A stretch of 20,811 nucleotides of DNA. It comes from an uncultured Amaricoccus sp. Lineage in GTDB: Bacteria; Pseudomonadota; Alphaproteobacteria; Rhodobacterales; Rhodobacteraceae. A program made the translations under genes and the position numbers. Location: contig NZ_CALAGI010000171.1 of NCBI RefSeq assembly GCF_937891315.1, positions 1 through 20,811 of the forward strand, read 5' to 3'. Of this stretch, positions 1 to 7,939 are shown piece after piece; the first letter of the stretch is position 1; every line of letters starts with the position of its first letter. The notes below the pieces were generated by a model. The model had not been told where the DNA came from. It made no database searches and worked only from the letters and a program-made list of their open reading frames with translations.

Positions 1-19
1 CACGACGCTCTTCCGATCT
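1..19. other. Illumina sequencing adapter remnant (not genomic)
   Basis: The first 19 bases read CACGACGCTCTTCCGATCT, which is identical to the 3' end of the Illumina TruSeq read-1 adapter. The match ends exactly where a normal GC-rich coding frame of an ABC ATPase begins on the minus strand. This is an untrimmed adapter at a contig end and should be removed. The codon for the last apparent residue of the truncated ATPase is partly adapter. Confidence 0.96.
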
Positions 20-614
20 CGTTCGAGGTCTGCCGCACGCCGAGCGCCGAGGTGGGCTCGTCGAGGATCAGCACCTTGGCGCCGAAATGGACGGCGCGGG
101 AGATGGCGACGGTCTGCCTCTCGCCGCCCGAGAGGGTGCCGACCGCCTGGTCCGGCTCGCGGAGATTGATCCCCATCCGCTTCATCGACTCCATCGTCAC
201 GGCGTTGGCATGCTTGTGGTCGAAGCGCTTGAAGATGCCGCGGCCCTTGGTCGGCTCGCGCCCCATCCAGAAGTTCCGGGTGACGCTCATCAGCGGGATC
301 ATCGCCAGATCCTGGTAGACGGTGGCGATGCCGGCGTTCATCGCGTCGCGCGGGCTGTCGAAGACGACGGGCTTGCCATCCACCACCATTGTGCCGACCG
401 AAGGCTTGTGCACCCCCGCCATGGTCTTGATGAAAGTGGACTTGCCGGCGCCGTTGTCGCCGAGCAGGCAATGGCACTCGCCGGGGCGCACGTCGAAGCT
501 GACGCCTGCCAGCGCGATGATATTGCCGAAGTGCTTCTGGATGTCGCGCATCTCGACGATGGGCCTGGTCGAAATCGACGCGCCGCCGGGGGGGAGGGTG
601 CTGTCATCGCTCAT
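20..614 (-). CDS. Sugar ABC transporter ATP-binding protein, C-terminus cut by contig end
   Basis: Cytoplasmic ATPase that powers import of a sugar or polyol with the permease and binding protein encoded upstream in the same operon. The start is the ATG at 614, one base after the permease stop. The 198 visible residues contain Walker A GDNGAGKST (52-60), the ABC signature LSGGE (160-164) and Walker B VLILDEP (180-186), followed by the PTSALGV stretch typical of ribose/fructose-type importers. The N-terminal sequence IVEMRDIQKHFGNIIALAGV is normal for a complete first domain. Single-domain FrcA-type ATPases have about 260 residues and RbsA/XylG-type ones about 500 in two domains; the cut prevents choosing. 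The end is missing because the contig stops in sequencing adapter, not because of a mutation. With iolD, iolE and mmsA nearby, an inositol-type substrate (IatA-like) is inferred. Confidence 0.93.
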
Positions 615-615
615 G

Positions 616-1716
616 TCACCGCTCCCCGGTCACGCGCTTGCGGATCACGTTGTTGAAGAGGACGGCGATAAGAAGCATGCCGCCGAGGAATACCTGGTAC
701 CAGTCCCCGTCGATCTTGGTGTAGGTCAGGCCGATCATGACCATGCCGAAGATGATCGCGCCAAGGAAGGCGCCGATCGCCGAGCCGTAGCCGCCGGTCA
801 GCAGGCACCCGCCGATGACGGCCGCGATGATCGACTCGAACTCCTTCTGGAAGCCGCGCCGAGCGTCGGTCGAGCCGGCATCGAGCACGGTGATGATGGC
901 GACGAGAGCGGCGCAGCAGGCGGTCAGGATGAAGAGCGAGGTCTTCACCTTGCGCACCGGCACGCCGGAATTGGTCGCGGCGTTCTTGTCGCCGCCCGAC
1001 GCGAAGATCCAGTTGCCGACCGGGGTGCTGAGCAGGACCCAGGTGGCGGCGAGGGTCATCGCCAGGAACCAGATGATCTCGACCGGGATGCCCTTGACCG
1101 TGGGCTCGCCGTTCGGGAAAGCGGCGATCATGCCGCGGGTTCCCAGCCAGCGGAACAGGCCCTGAAACGCGTCCCCCGAGAACACCGGCAGCAGCCAGTC
1201 GGAGGAGACCGCGTCACGAATGCCGCGCATCTGGGTCGAGCCGCCGGTCGCCCATTTCAGCCCGACCAGGCTGAGGCCGCGCAGGATGAAGAGCGAGCCG
1301 AGGGTGACAATGAAACTCGGGAGCCCGGACCGGATCACGATCTGGGCGTTGATGAAGCCCATCATGGCCGCGACTGCCATCGTGAGGGGGACGGCGAGGA
1401 TCAGCGGCAGGCCGAGGACGGTGATCGCGCTTCCGAAGATCAGTCCGGTGAAGGCGATCATCGATCCGATCGAGAGGTCGAACTCGCCCCCGATCATCAG
1501 CAGTCCGGCGCCGATGGCGAGGATGCCGAGCTGCGCCGCCGGACTCAGGAAGTTGAGCACGCCGGAGAGGCTGAACATGACCGGATCAGCGGTCGCCGCG
1601 AAGAAGGCGGTGACGAGGACCAGGCCAGCGAGTGCCCCGAGCTCCGGCCGCTTCATCAGCCGGGCCAGCAGGGACGCGCGCTTCAGGCGCTCGTCGATAG
1701 GCGATGTGGTGACCAT
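616..1716 (-). CDS. Sugar ABC transporter permease (ribose/fructose/inositol type)
   Basis: Inner-membrane channel subunit of the importer, a BPD_transp_2 family protein of 366 residues. It is strongly hydrophobic, with many predicted membrane segments. It carries the family hallmark around AAQLGILAIGAGLLMIGGEF followed by DLSIGSM (about residues 60-87), and a glycine-rich C-terminal part with GGCLLTGGYGSAIGAFLGA. The start ATG at 1716 is preceded by an AGGAA ribosome-binding site. The gene lies between the binding-protein gene (71-bp gap with a strong stem-loop) and the ATPase gene (1-bp gap), the usual SBP-permease-ATPase order of FrcBCA or Ibp/Iat systems. The substrate cannot be read from the permease; inositol or a related polyol is inferred from the flanking iol genes. 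Confidence 0.92.
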   Translation of the reverse strand: MVTTSPIDERLKRASLLARLMKRPELGALAGLVLVTAFFAATADPVMFSLSGVLNFLSPAAQLGILAIGAGLLMIGGEFDLSIGSMIAFTGLIFGSAITVLGLPLILAVPLTMAVAAMMGFINAQIVIRSGLPSFIVTLGSLFILRGLSLVGLKWATGGSTQMRGIRDAVSSDWLLPVFSGDAFQGLFRWLGTRGMIAAFPNGEPTVKGIPVEIIWFLAMTLAATWVLLSTPVGNWIFASGGDKNAATNSGVPVRKVKTSLFILTACCAALVAIITVLDAGSTDARRGFQKEFESIIAAVIGGCLLTGGYGSAIGAFLGAIIFGMVMIGLTYTKIDGDWYQVFLGGMLLIAVLFNNVIRKRVTGER

Positions 1717-1752
1717 TTGCTCTGGTTCCTATCTCGCGTCGGATGAGGGGTC

Positions 1753-1775
1753 GGGGGCGGCGGCGCGCCGCCCCC
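1753..1775 (-). other. Strong GC stem-loop between binding-protein and permease genes
   Basis: A perfect 9-bp inverted repeat, GGGGGCGGC / GCCGCCCCC, has a 5-base loop. It lies 13 bases past the stop of the binding-protein gene and about 37 bases before the permease start region. There is no T-tract. Such intercistronic hairpins in ABC operons typically protect the upstream message from 3' exonucleases or attenuate read-through, giving more binding protein than membrane subunits. That role is inferred. Confidence 0.7.
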
Positions 1776-1787
1776 GCGGTGAGAGGT

Positions 1788-2732
1788 TCAGCGAATGCCC
1801 TTGGCGGACAACTCGACGGCCTGCGCGGCCTTTTCCTTGGTGATCAGGTTCGGGCCCGAGGGCACGTTGCCGCCGGGCATCAGCCCGAACTTCGCGTACA
1901 TGTTGAGAAACACCACCGGCAGGTAGCCCTGGAGGAACTGCTGCTGATCGACACAGAACGCCGCCTCGCCCTTGGCGACGGCGTCGAGGAAGCCCGCGGA
2001 GAGGTCGAACGTCGCGACGTTGATCTTGGCGCCCGTCGCCTTGACGGCGGCCAGCGACGGCTCGCCGGCGGTGCTGGCACCGAGCGCCATGATGGTGTCC
2101 ACGCTCGGGTTGGCGGCGATCGCCGCCTTGACTTTCGCCTCGACCTCGGTCGGGTCGTTGGTGGTCGGCAGCACGGTCACTGTCCCGCCGAAGCCTTCGG
2201 TGAAGCCGGCGCAGCGCTGGTCGAGCGAGACGTTGCCGACCTCCTGGTTGACGCAGAGCGCGATCTTGCCGCCCATCTCCTTCAGCTTCTCGCCCGCCGC
2301 CTTGCCGGCGTCGAACTCGGCCTGGCCGACGTGCAGCATCGCCCCGAGCTGCTTCGAGACGTCCGCGCCCGAGTTCATCGAGATCACCGGGATGCCGGCC
2401 GCCACCGCGCGTTCGATCGACGGCGCAAGCGCGTCCGCGTCCGGGATCGAGACGACGAGGCCCGCGGGGTTCTGGTTGACCGCGGCGTCGATCAGCTGGC
2501 TCATTGCCACCATGTCGAAGGTTTCGGGCGCGCGGTAGGACACGCTTGCGCCGGTTTCCTTGGCGGCGTAGTCGACGCCGTTCTTCACGACCGACCAGAA
2601 CGGGTCGTTGGCCTGGCCGTGCGACACCACGATGATCGTCGGCGCGTCCTGCGCCATCGAAGGCGCGGCGGTGCCGAGCGCGTACGCGGCGATGCCCGCG
2701 GCGAAAGCGAGCGATTTCCAGTGTTTGAGCAT
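1788..2732 (-). CDS. Periplasmic sugar-binding protein of ABC importer (inositol/ribose-type)
   Basis: Captures the transport substrate in the periplasm and delivers it to the permease. The 314-residue protein has a clear Sec signal peptide, MLKHWKSLAFAAGIAAYALG onward, with probable cleavage after A27 (SMA|QDA). The mature part is a Peripla_BP_4 type I fold beginning TIIVVSHGQANDPFWSVVKN, with MSQLIDAAVNQNPAGLVVSI and later IMALGASTAGEPSLAAVKA. The start at 2732 is chosen over an in-frame extension to 3056 because GGAGGA lies just upstream and the signal peptide begins there. It is the first gene of an operon with permease and ATPase. The leader contains two LacI-type operators. Relatives carry inositol, fructose, ribose or other monosaccharides; inositol is favoured only by the neighbouring iol genes. 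Confidence 0.92.
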   Translation of the reverse strand: MLKHWKSLAFAAGIAAYALGTAAPSMAQDAPTIIVVSHGQANDPFWSVVKNGVDYAAKETGASVSYRAPETFDMVAMSQLIDAAVNQNPAGLVVSIPDADALAPSIERAVAAGIPVISMNSGADVSKQLGAMLHVGQAEFDAGKAAGEKLKEMGGKIALCVNQEVGNVSLDQRCAGFTEGFGGTVTVLPTTNDPTEVEAKVKAAIAANPSVDTIMALGASTAGEPSLAAVKATGAKINVATFDLSAGFLDAVAKGEAAFCVDQQQFLQGYLPVVFLNMYAKFGLMPGGNVPSGPNLITKEKAAQAVELSAKGIR

Positions 2733-2844
2733 GTTTTCCTCCAGGTTGCGAGCCGACTGGCTCTGTTTTTTGGCGAGCGTGCTCGCTCTCCCATGACCTC
2801 GAAAGGCTTGCTTGCCCTCGTTCGACACGCGAGGGTTCCCGGTT

Positions 2845-2858
2845 TGCAATCGGTTGCA
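2845..2858. promoter_or_regulatory. LacI-family-type operator, proximal copy
   Basis: TGCAATCGGTTGCA fits the LacI/GalR-family consensus TGnnAnCGnTnnCA with a central CG and perfect 5-bp arms (TGCAA/TTGCA). It lies about 113 bp upstream of the binding-protein start. A second copy with 12 of 14 identical bases lies 167 bp further upstream. No LacI-type regulator is encoded in this window, so the protein must be elsewhere. Function is inferred from pattern only. Confidence 0.6.
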
Positions 2859-3011
2859 GAATTCGACGCGACGAAAGTACGCCGGTCGGACGGTGTTGAT
2901 AGTGCTGGTCCTTCCCTTCCCTCCGTGGCGTTTGCGACGCGCGGTTTCAAACGGCGCGTCGTGCCCGGATTTTCTTGCTAGATCGGGATCGTGAGGCTTG
3001 CTCGGCTTGCT

Positions 3012-3025
3012 TGCTACCGGTTGCA
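3012..3025. promoter_or_regulatory. LacI-family-type operator, distal copy
   Basis: TGCTACCGGTTGCA differs from the proximal copy at two positions and keeps the central CG and the CGGTTGCA half. The 167-bp separation of the two copies is compatible with repression by DNA looping, as known for several LacI-family repressors. This one overlaps the inverted repeat at 3022-3038. Confidence 0.5.
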
Positions 3026-3038
3026 ACAGAGCGTTGCA
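3022..3038. promoter_or_regulatory. Inverted repeat TGCAAC-N5-GTTGCA upstream of importer operon
   Basis: Perfect 6-bp arms TGCAAC and GTTGCA are separated by AGAGC. It resembles the GCAA-N6-TTGC sites seen elsewhere in the window, but the GCAA/TTGC spacing is 7 rather than 6, so assignment to the same regulator is uncertain. Confidence 0.35.
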
Positions 3039-3256
3039 TATCTTACGACTCGACACGTATCAGCTTCGCATTTTCTTCGTCGAGCGTCTTCAGCCGTTTG
3101 GCGTCGGATACGTCCCGACCGCCGTATTTCGCCCTCCATGCATGAACCTGGCCGACGACATCCCATGCCCGTGGCGGAGATCGGCGACCGGAGTACAAGC
3201 CTCGTTCTCCCCCGGCAATCCGATGATCCGCCCTTCGCGGAACCTGCTTCGTTTGA

Positions 3257-3285
3257 AATCCGGTCCCTTTCCCGTGGTCCGGATT
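3257..3285 (-). terminator. Possible terminator hairpin after mmsA
   Basis: An imperfect inverted repeat with AATCCGG and CCGGATT arms, plus two more pairs after one mismatch, lies about 35 bp beyond the mmsA stop in the direction of transcription. There is no clear T-tract. It is a candidate only. Confidence 0.3.
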
Positions 3286-3319
3286 CCCGCGGCGCGTGGA
3301 GGAGAAGCAACGGGTCACG

Positions 3320-4819
<1,500 letters not shown>

Positions 4820-4850
4820 CGTTCCCTCCTTGCGCTGGCAGTGGTCAGAT

Positions 4851-4866
4851 CGCATTGTGAAATGCG
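4851..4866. promoter_or_regulatory. Palindrome CGCATT-GTGA-AATGCG in the mmsA/LysR divergent promoter
   Basis: Perfect 6-bp arms lie in the 77-bp gap between mmsA and the LysR gene, an obvious place for a shared operator. Read as GCAT-N6-ATGC, it has the same spacing as the GCAA-N6-TTGC sites near the RpiR and iolD genes. It could therefore bind either the LysR protein or the RpiR protein. No binding evidence is available from sequence alone. Confidence 0.5.
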
Positions 4867-4896
4867 GGTATCAATCGCCCGAGATGAAAAGCTGAT

Positions 4897-5847
4897 ATGC
4901 AGAAATCGACATTGGCCGGGGCGCTCGACTGGGACGACGCGCGGATGTTTCTCGCGGTCGCGCGAGCGGGGCAGATGCTCGGCGCGTCGCGCGCGCTCGG
5001 GGTGAATCAGGCGACGCTGTCGCGGCGCATGGCATCGCTCGAGGCCGCTTTCGGCACGAAGTTGCTGGCGCGGCGGACGCATGGCTCGGAGCTGACCGAC
5101 GCGGGCGTCGCGCTTTTCGAGACGCTGGAGCGGGTCGAGGCCGAAATGCTCGGGGCGCAGGCACAGCTGCAGGGCACCGGGGCGGCGGCGGCGGGCGTGG
5201 TGCGGATCGGCGCGCCCGACGGGTTCGGGGTCGGCTTTCTCGCGCCGCGACTGGCCGCGTTCGCAGAACGGCATCCGGCGCTCGTGGTTCAGCTGGTGCC
5301 GACGCCGCGCGGCTTCTCGCTGTCGCGACGGGAGGCGGATCTCGCAGTGATGGTCGGACGCCCTGAGAAGGGTCGGCTCGTCGCGCGCAAGCTGACGGAT
5401 TACACGCTCGGTCTCTATGCGAGCCCCGCCTATCTCGCCGTCCACCCGGCGCCTCGGGACGCGGCGGAACTCGCGGAGCACAGGTTGGTCGGCTATGTGG
5501 AAGACCTGATCGCCGCGCCGGCGCTCAACTACGCCGCCGAGTTCCTGCGGGGCTGGCGATCGAGTGTCGAATTGACGAGCGCGATCGGGCAGGTCGAGGC
5601 GGTCAAGGCCGGGTCCGGGATCGGGGCGCTGCACGACTATCTCGCCGTCGGGCCGTGCCGCGAGGGCAGCCTCGCGCGGGTGCCGCCGAGGCAGCGCGCG
5701 GTGCGCTCCTACTGGCTGGCGATCCATGAGAGCCTCCGCGACGTCGCCCGGGTGCGCGCCGCGGCCGACTGGTTGACCGAGGTCGTGCGCCAGGAGGCGC
5801 CGGCCTTCGGCGGGGATCAGGGGCGGGGGTTCAGGAGGCTGCCTTGA
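4897..5847 (+). CDS. LysR-family transcriptional regulator, probable regulator of mmsA
   Basis: DNA-binding regulator of 316 residues. The N-terminal winged helix-turn-helix spans about residues 10-70 (WDDARMFLAVARAGQMLGAS, then ALGVNQATLSRRMASLEAAF, then TKLLARRTHGSELTDAG). A linker helix and a two-lobed LysR substrate domain follow, starting near GVVRIGAPDGFGVGFLAPRL. It is transcribed divergently from mmsA, so control of mmsA and of itself is the natural inference. The ATG at 4897 has only a weak upstream purine stretch, but the HTH phasing fits. Its last 17 bases overlap, tail to tail, the end of a possible relic frame on the minus strand. The co-inducer cannot be predicted. Confidence 0.92.
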   Translation: MQKSTLAGALDWDDARMFLAVARAGQMLGASRALGVNQATLSRRMASLEAAFGTKLLARRTHGSELTDAGVALFETLERVEAEMLGAQAQLQGTGAAAAGVVRIGAPDGFGVGFLAPRLAAFAERHPALVVQLVPTPRGFSLSRREADLAVMVGRPEKGRLVARKLTDYTLGLYASPAYLAVHPAPRDAAELAEHRLVGYVEDLIAAPALNYAAEFLRGWRSSVELTSAIGQVEAVKAGSGIGALHDYLAVGPCREGSLARVPPRQRAVRSYWLAIHESLRDVARVRAAADWLTEVVRQEAPAFGGDQGRGFRRLP

Positions 5848-6022
5848 AGGCGCCGCCGACGGAGCGCGCGAAGCATTCCGTCGGGGACGGCGGGGCGCCG
5901 GTGATCCACTGGAAGCCGGCGTTGATCGCGAGGACGAGACGGTCCGCGCGTGCGCGCACCGTTCCGGCGCGGAGGGGCGCGCGTTCGTCACCCGCCAGGG
6001 CCGACGATGCCAGCGGTGCGAT
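5831..6022 (-). pseudogene. Possible C-terminal relic of an unidentified gene (TetR-like?)
   Basis: This minus-strand frame of 63 codons ends at a stop at 5831 and is closed upstream by a stop at 6023-6025. It has no ATG; a GTG at 5959 would give 42 residues. The reading RADRLVLAINAGFQWITGAP, then a PSPTECFARSVGGAFK-type end, has a protein-like composition and resembles the last helices of a TetR-type regulator. That resemblance is impressionistic. No upstream DNA-binding part exists; the space is occupied by operators of the RpiR gene. It may be a decayed gene end or a chance open frame. Confidence 0.3.
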
Positions 6023-6031
6023 TCACGTTGC
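6018..6031. promoter_or_regulatory. Degenerate GCAA-N6-TTGC-like site (GCGA-N6-TTGC)
   Basis: GCGATTCACGTTGC has one mismatch in the left arm. It lies 34 bp (about three helical turns) from the good copy at 6052, upstream of the RpiR gene. It is supported mainly by position. Confidence 0.3.
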
Positions 6032-6051
6032 ATTGAAAGATACCATCGTGC

Positions 6052-6065
6052 GCAATGGCTATTGC
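6052..6065. promoter_or_regulatory. Candidate RpiR operator GCAA-N6-TTGC, copy 1
   Basis: GCAATGGCTATTGC, flanked by C and A, lies about 86 bp upstream of the RpiR start. The same 14-bp pattern with identical spacing recurs at 6124, 10757 and 15469. The Sinorhizobium IolR repressor, also RpiR-type, is reported to use GGAA-N6-TTCC, so arm length and spacing agree. Confidence 0.55.
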
Positions 6066-6123
6066 AGCGCAGGCGGATCACCCCGATTTCTGGTAGCGCC
6101 GTCGGTGATATCGCGGCATAGTC

Positions 6124-6137
6124 GCAACGAAAATTGC
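6124..6137. promoter_or_regulatory. Candidate RpiR operator GCAA-N6-TTGC, copy 2 (autoregulation)
   Basis: GCAACGAAAATTGC, with flanking C and G extending the arms to 5 bp, ends 13 bp before the RpiR start codon and abuts its ribosome-binding site GAGGTAGG. A bound repressor here would block its own gene. Confidence 0.6.
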
Positions 6138-6150
6138 GAGGTAGGCGCGC

Positions 6151-7053
6151 GTGGAAAAGCCACTGGACTCCCGGGGAAGGGCGGAGAAGCCCGAAGCTCC
6201 CCGGGACTACGAGGAGCTGATCCGGGTGATCCACGAACGCTATGACTCGATGAGCAAGGGCTATCAGTCGATCGCGCTTTTCCTCACCCAGAACCCGAAC
6301 GACGTCGCCGTCCGGTCGGTGAGCGCCCTCGCCGAGCGCCGCGGCGTGCATGCGTCGAACTTCGTGCGCTTCGCGCAGTCGCTCGGCTATTCGGGCTTCA
6401 AGGATCTGCAGGAACTGTTCCAGAAGCGACTCTCGACGGCCGCGCCCGGTTTCGAGGCGCGGGTGAAGGCGCTCGAGGGCGAACTTGGCGCGCGGGAGGA
6501 CCGCAGCGAGTATGGCTTCCTGCGCGACCTCGTGGTCCGCGATGTCGCGTCGCTGCGGGCGCTTCTCACCGATGTCGCCGCGGACGATCTCGCCCGGGCG
6601 GCGGAGCTGCTGCATCGGGCCGAGGCGATCTACCTCATCGGGCAGTTGCGCTCGGCGCCCGTGGTCGACCTGCTGCGCTATGTCTTCACCATGCTCGGCA
6701 AGCGCTGCGTCCTTCTCGACCCGAGCGGCGGCCTGGCGACGCACATGTCGCGGACCATGGCGAAGAACGACGTCCTCGTCGCCGTGTCGTTTCGCTTCTA
6801 TGCCACCGAGGTCGTCAACGTGGTCGAGAACGTCGCGGCGGGCGGAATCTCGATCATCGCGATCACCGACAGCACGCTGTCGCCGCTCGCCAAGAGCGCG
6901 GACGTGCTCTTCGCGGTGCCGGAGCACGAATATACCTTCTCACGGTCGCTCGCGGCGCCGATGTGCCTCGCCCAGGCGCTGACCGTGGCCCTGGCGGCGC
7001 GGCTGCAGAACAACGCCGAGGATCCGCGGATCCCGACGGTGACCGGACAGTAG
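6151..7053 (+). CDS. RpiR-family regulator (HTH + SIS), candidate iol regulator
   Basis: Transcription factor of 300 residues. The N-terminal HTH_6 domain includes IALFLTQNPNDVAVRSVSAL, then RGVHASNFVRFAQSLGYSGF (about residues 42-86). The C-terminal SIS sugar-phosphate-binding domain includes AEAIYLIGQLRSAPVVDLLR, VLVAVSFRFYATEVVNVVEN and ISIIAITDSTLSPLAKSADV. The start is GTG at 6151 with GAGGTAGG upstream. It is convergent with the SDR-iolE-iolD operon. Alphaproteobacterial iol clusters commonly encode an RpiR-type repressor, IolR, that responds to an inositol-pathway intermediate. The recurrent GCAA-N6-TTGC palindromes directly before this gene and in the iolD promoter region suggest it is the local regulator and autoregulates. 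The effector is unknown. Confidence 0.92.
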   Translation: MEKPLDSRGRAEKPEAPRDYEELIRVIHERYDSMSKGYQSIALFLTQNPNDVAVRSVSALAERRGVHASNFVRFAQSLGYSGFKDLQELFQKRLSTAAPGFEARVKALEGELGAREDRSEYGFLRDLVVRDVASLRALLTDVAADDLARAAELLHRAEAIYLIGQLRSAPVVDLLRYVFTMLGKRCVLLDPSGGLATHMSRTMAKNDVLVAVSFRFYATEVVNVVENVAAGGISIIAITDSTLSPLAKSADVLFAVPEHEYTFSRSLAAPMCLAQALTVALAARLQNNAEDPRIPTVTGQ

Positions 7054-7064
7054 CGCGGGAAAAG

Positions 7065-7124
7065 GCGGACCCCGCAGGATCCGCGGTCGGGGAGGAGCCG
7101 GAATGAGGGGGCAGGCCGCCCCTC
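7065..7124. terminator. Possible bidirectional terminator between convergent RpiR and SDR genes
   Basis: The 69-bp gap between the two convergent stops holds two hairpin candidates. One is GCGGACCC-CGCA-GGATCCGC (7065-7084, one mismatch). The other has GAGGGG/CCCCTC arms (7105-7124) and includes the SDR stop. Neither has a T-tract, so intrinsic termination is only plausible. Confidence 0.35.
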
Positions 7125-7935
7125 AAAGGGTCATCGGTCCGTCGGGGACCGGCGAGGCGCCGTAGGCGCCCCAGATCGACTGGTCGAAGTTGATGACCGC
7201 GCCGGTCATCAGGCCGGCGTCGTCCGAGCAGATGAAGTTCACGACGCGCGCGACTTCGGCGGGCTCGATCAGGCGACCGAAGGGGAGGCCGGCGGCCGCC
7301 TTCCTTTCCCAGTCGGGATCGCCTGACTCGGACAGCTTCAGCGCGCGCTCGTTGTCCGAGGCCATCCAGCCGATGTCGAGCTGGTTCACCCGGATGCGGT
7401 TGCAGAGCACCGAGAAGGCGGTGTTGCGGGTAAGCGTCGCAAGGGCGCCCTTCGACGCGCTGTAGGCGCTGAGGAACGGCTGGCCCGCCAGTTCGGACAT
7501 CGAGCCGATATTGAGGATCGCGCCTTCGACGCCGTCGCGGATCATGAGCCTGATCGCGTCCTGCATCAGGAAGAACGGTCCGCGCAGGTTGGTCGCGAAC
7601 ATGCGGTCGAAGAGCGCGGGGCTGGTGTCGAGAATGGTGCCGCGGTCGGTGATCGCGCCGGCGTTGACGAGCACGTGCAGCCTGCCGAAGACGCGATCCG
7701 TCTCGGCGACGACGTCGCGGCAGTCTTCGACGCTGCCGAGGTCGGCGCGGACGAAATGCGCGGGCACGCCGGTCGCGGCGGTGATCCCCTCGGCCACCGC
7801 CCGGCCCTTGGCCTCGTCGCGGCCGAGGGTGACGACGCCGGCGGCGCCCGCCTCGGCAAGGCGACGGGCGATCGCGGCGCCCAGACCCTGCGTCGAGCCG
7901 GTGACCACGCAGATCTTTCCATCCATGCGGTTCAT
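7123..7935 (-). CDS. SDR-family NAD(P)-dependent oxidoreductase
   Basis: Classical short-chain dehydrogenase of 270 residues, third gene of the iolD-iolE-SDR operon. It has the NAD(P) motif TGSTQGLG (12-19), the structural motif VNAGA (90-94), N116, S145 and the active-site YSASK (Y158, K162). It ends in a longer tail than most SDRs (FDQSIWGAYGASPVPDG). The start at 7935 is 4 bp after the iolE stop, with GGAGG 9 bases upstream; a second ATG three codons later is possible. The substrate is unknown. Given the operon, oxidation of an inositol isomer, or interconversion of inososes or keto-inositols, is a reasonable inference and could compensate for the missing canonical iolG. Confidence 0.9.
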   Translation of the reverse strand: MNRMDGKICVVTGSTQGLGAAIARRLAEAGAAGVVTLGRDEAKGRAVAEGITAATGVPAHFVRADLGSVEDCRDVVAETDRVFGRLHVLVNAGAITDRGTILDTSPALFDRMFATNLRGPFFLMQDAIRLMIRDGVEGAILNIGSMSELAGQPFLSAYSASKGALATLTRNTAFSVLCNRIRVNQLDIGWMASDNERALKLSESGDPDWERKAAAGLPFGRLIEPAEVARVVNFICSDDAGLMTGAVINFDQSIWGAYGASPVPDGPMTL

Positions 7936-7939
7936 GTGC

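Larger units (their letters stand above)
2733..3319. promoter_or_regulatory. Leader/promoter region of the importer operon
   Basis: This gap of almost 590 bp lies between the end of mmsA and the start of the binding-protein gene, both on the minus strand. I see no convincing gene. Short open frames here lack ribosome-binding sites and family resemblance. It holds two near-identical LacI-type palindromes (2845-2858 and 3012-3025), a further inverted repeat at 3022-3038, and a possible mmsA terminator hairpin near 3257-3285. The rest is unassigned. Confidence 0.6.

Noticed and set aside
2733..3056. In-frame N-terminal extension of the binding-protein gene by 108 codons
   Set aside because: The signal peptide and GGAGGA site begin at 2732, and the extension is arginine-rich, unlike the family and crosses the operator region.
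3014..3318. Two overlapping minus-strand frames of about 90 codons between mmsA and the importer
   Set aside because: No ribosome-binding site, arginine/serine-rich composition and no family resemblance; they lie over regulatory sequence.
5844..6245. Plus-strand frame of 133 codons between the LysR and RpiR genes
   Set aside because: It overlaps the RpiR coding start in another frame, covers the operators, and has a low-complexity Arg/Ala composition.
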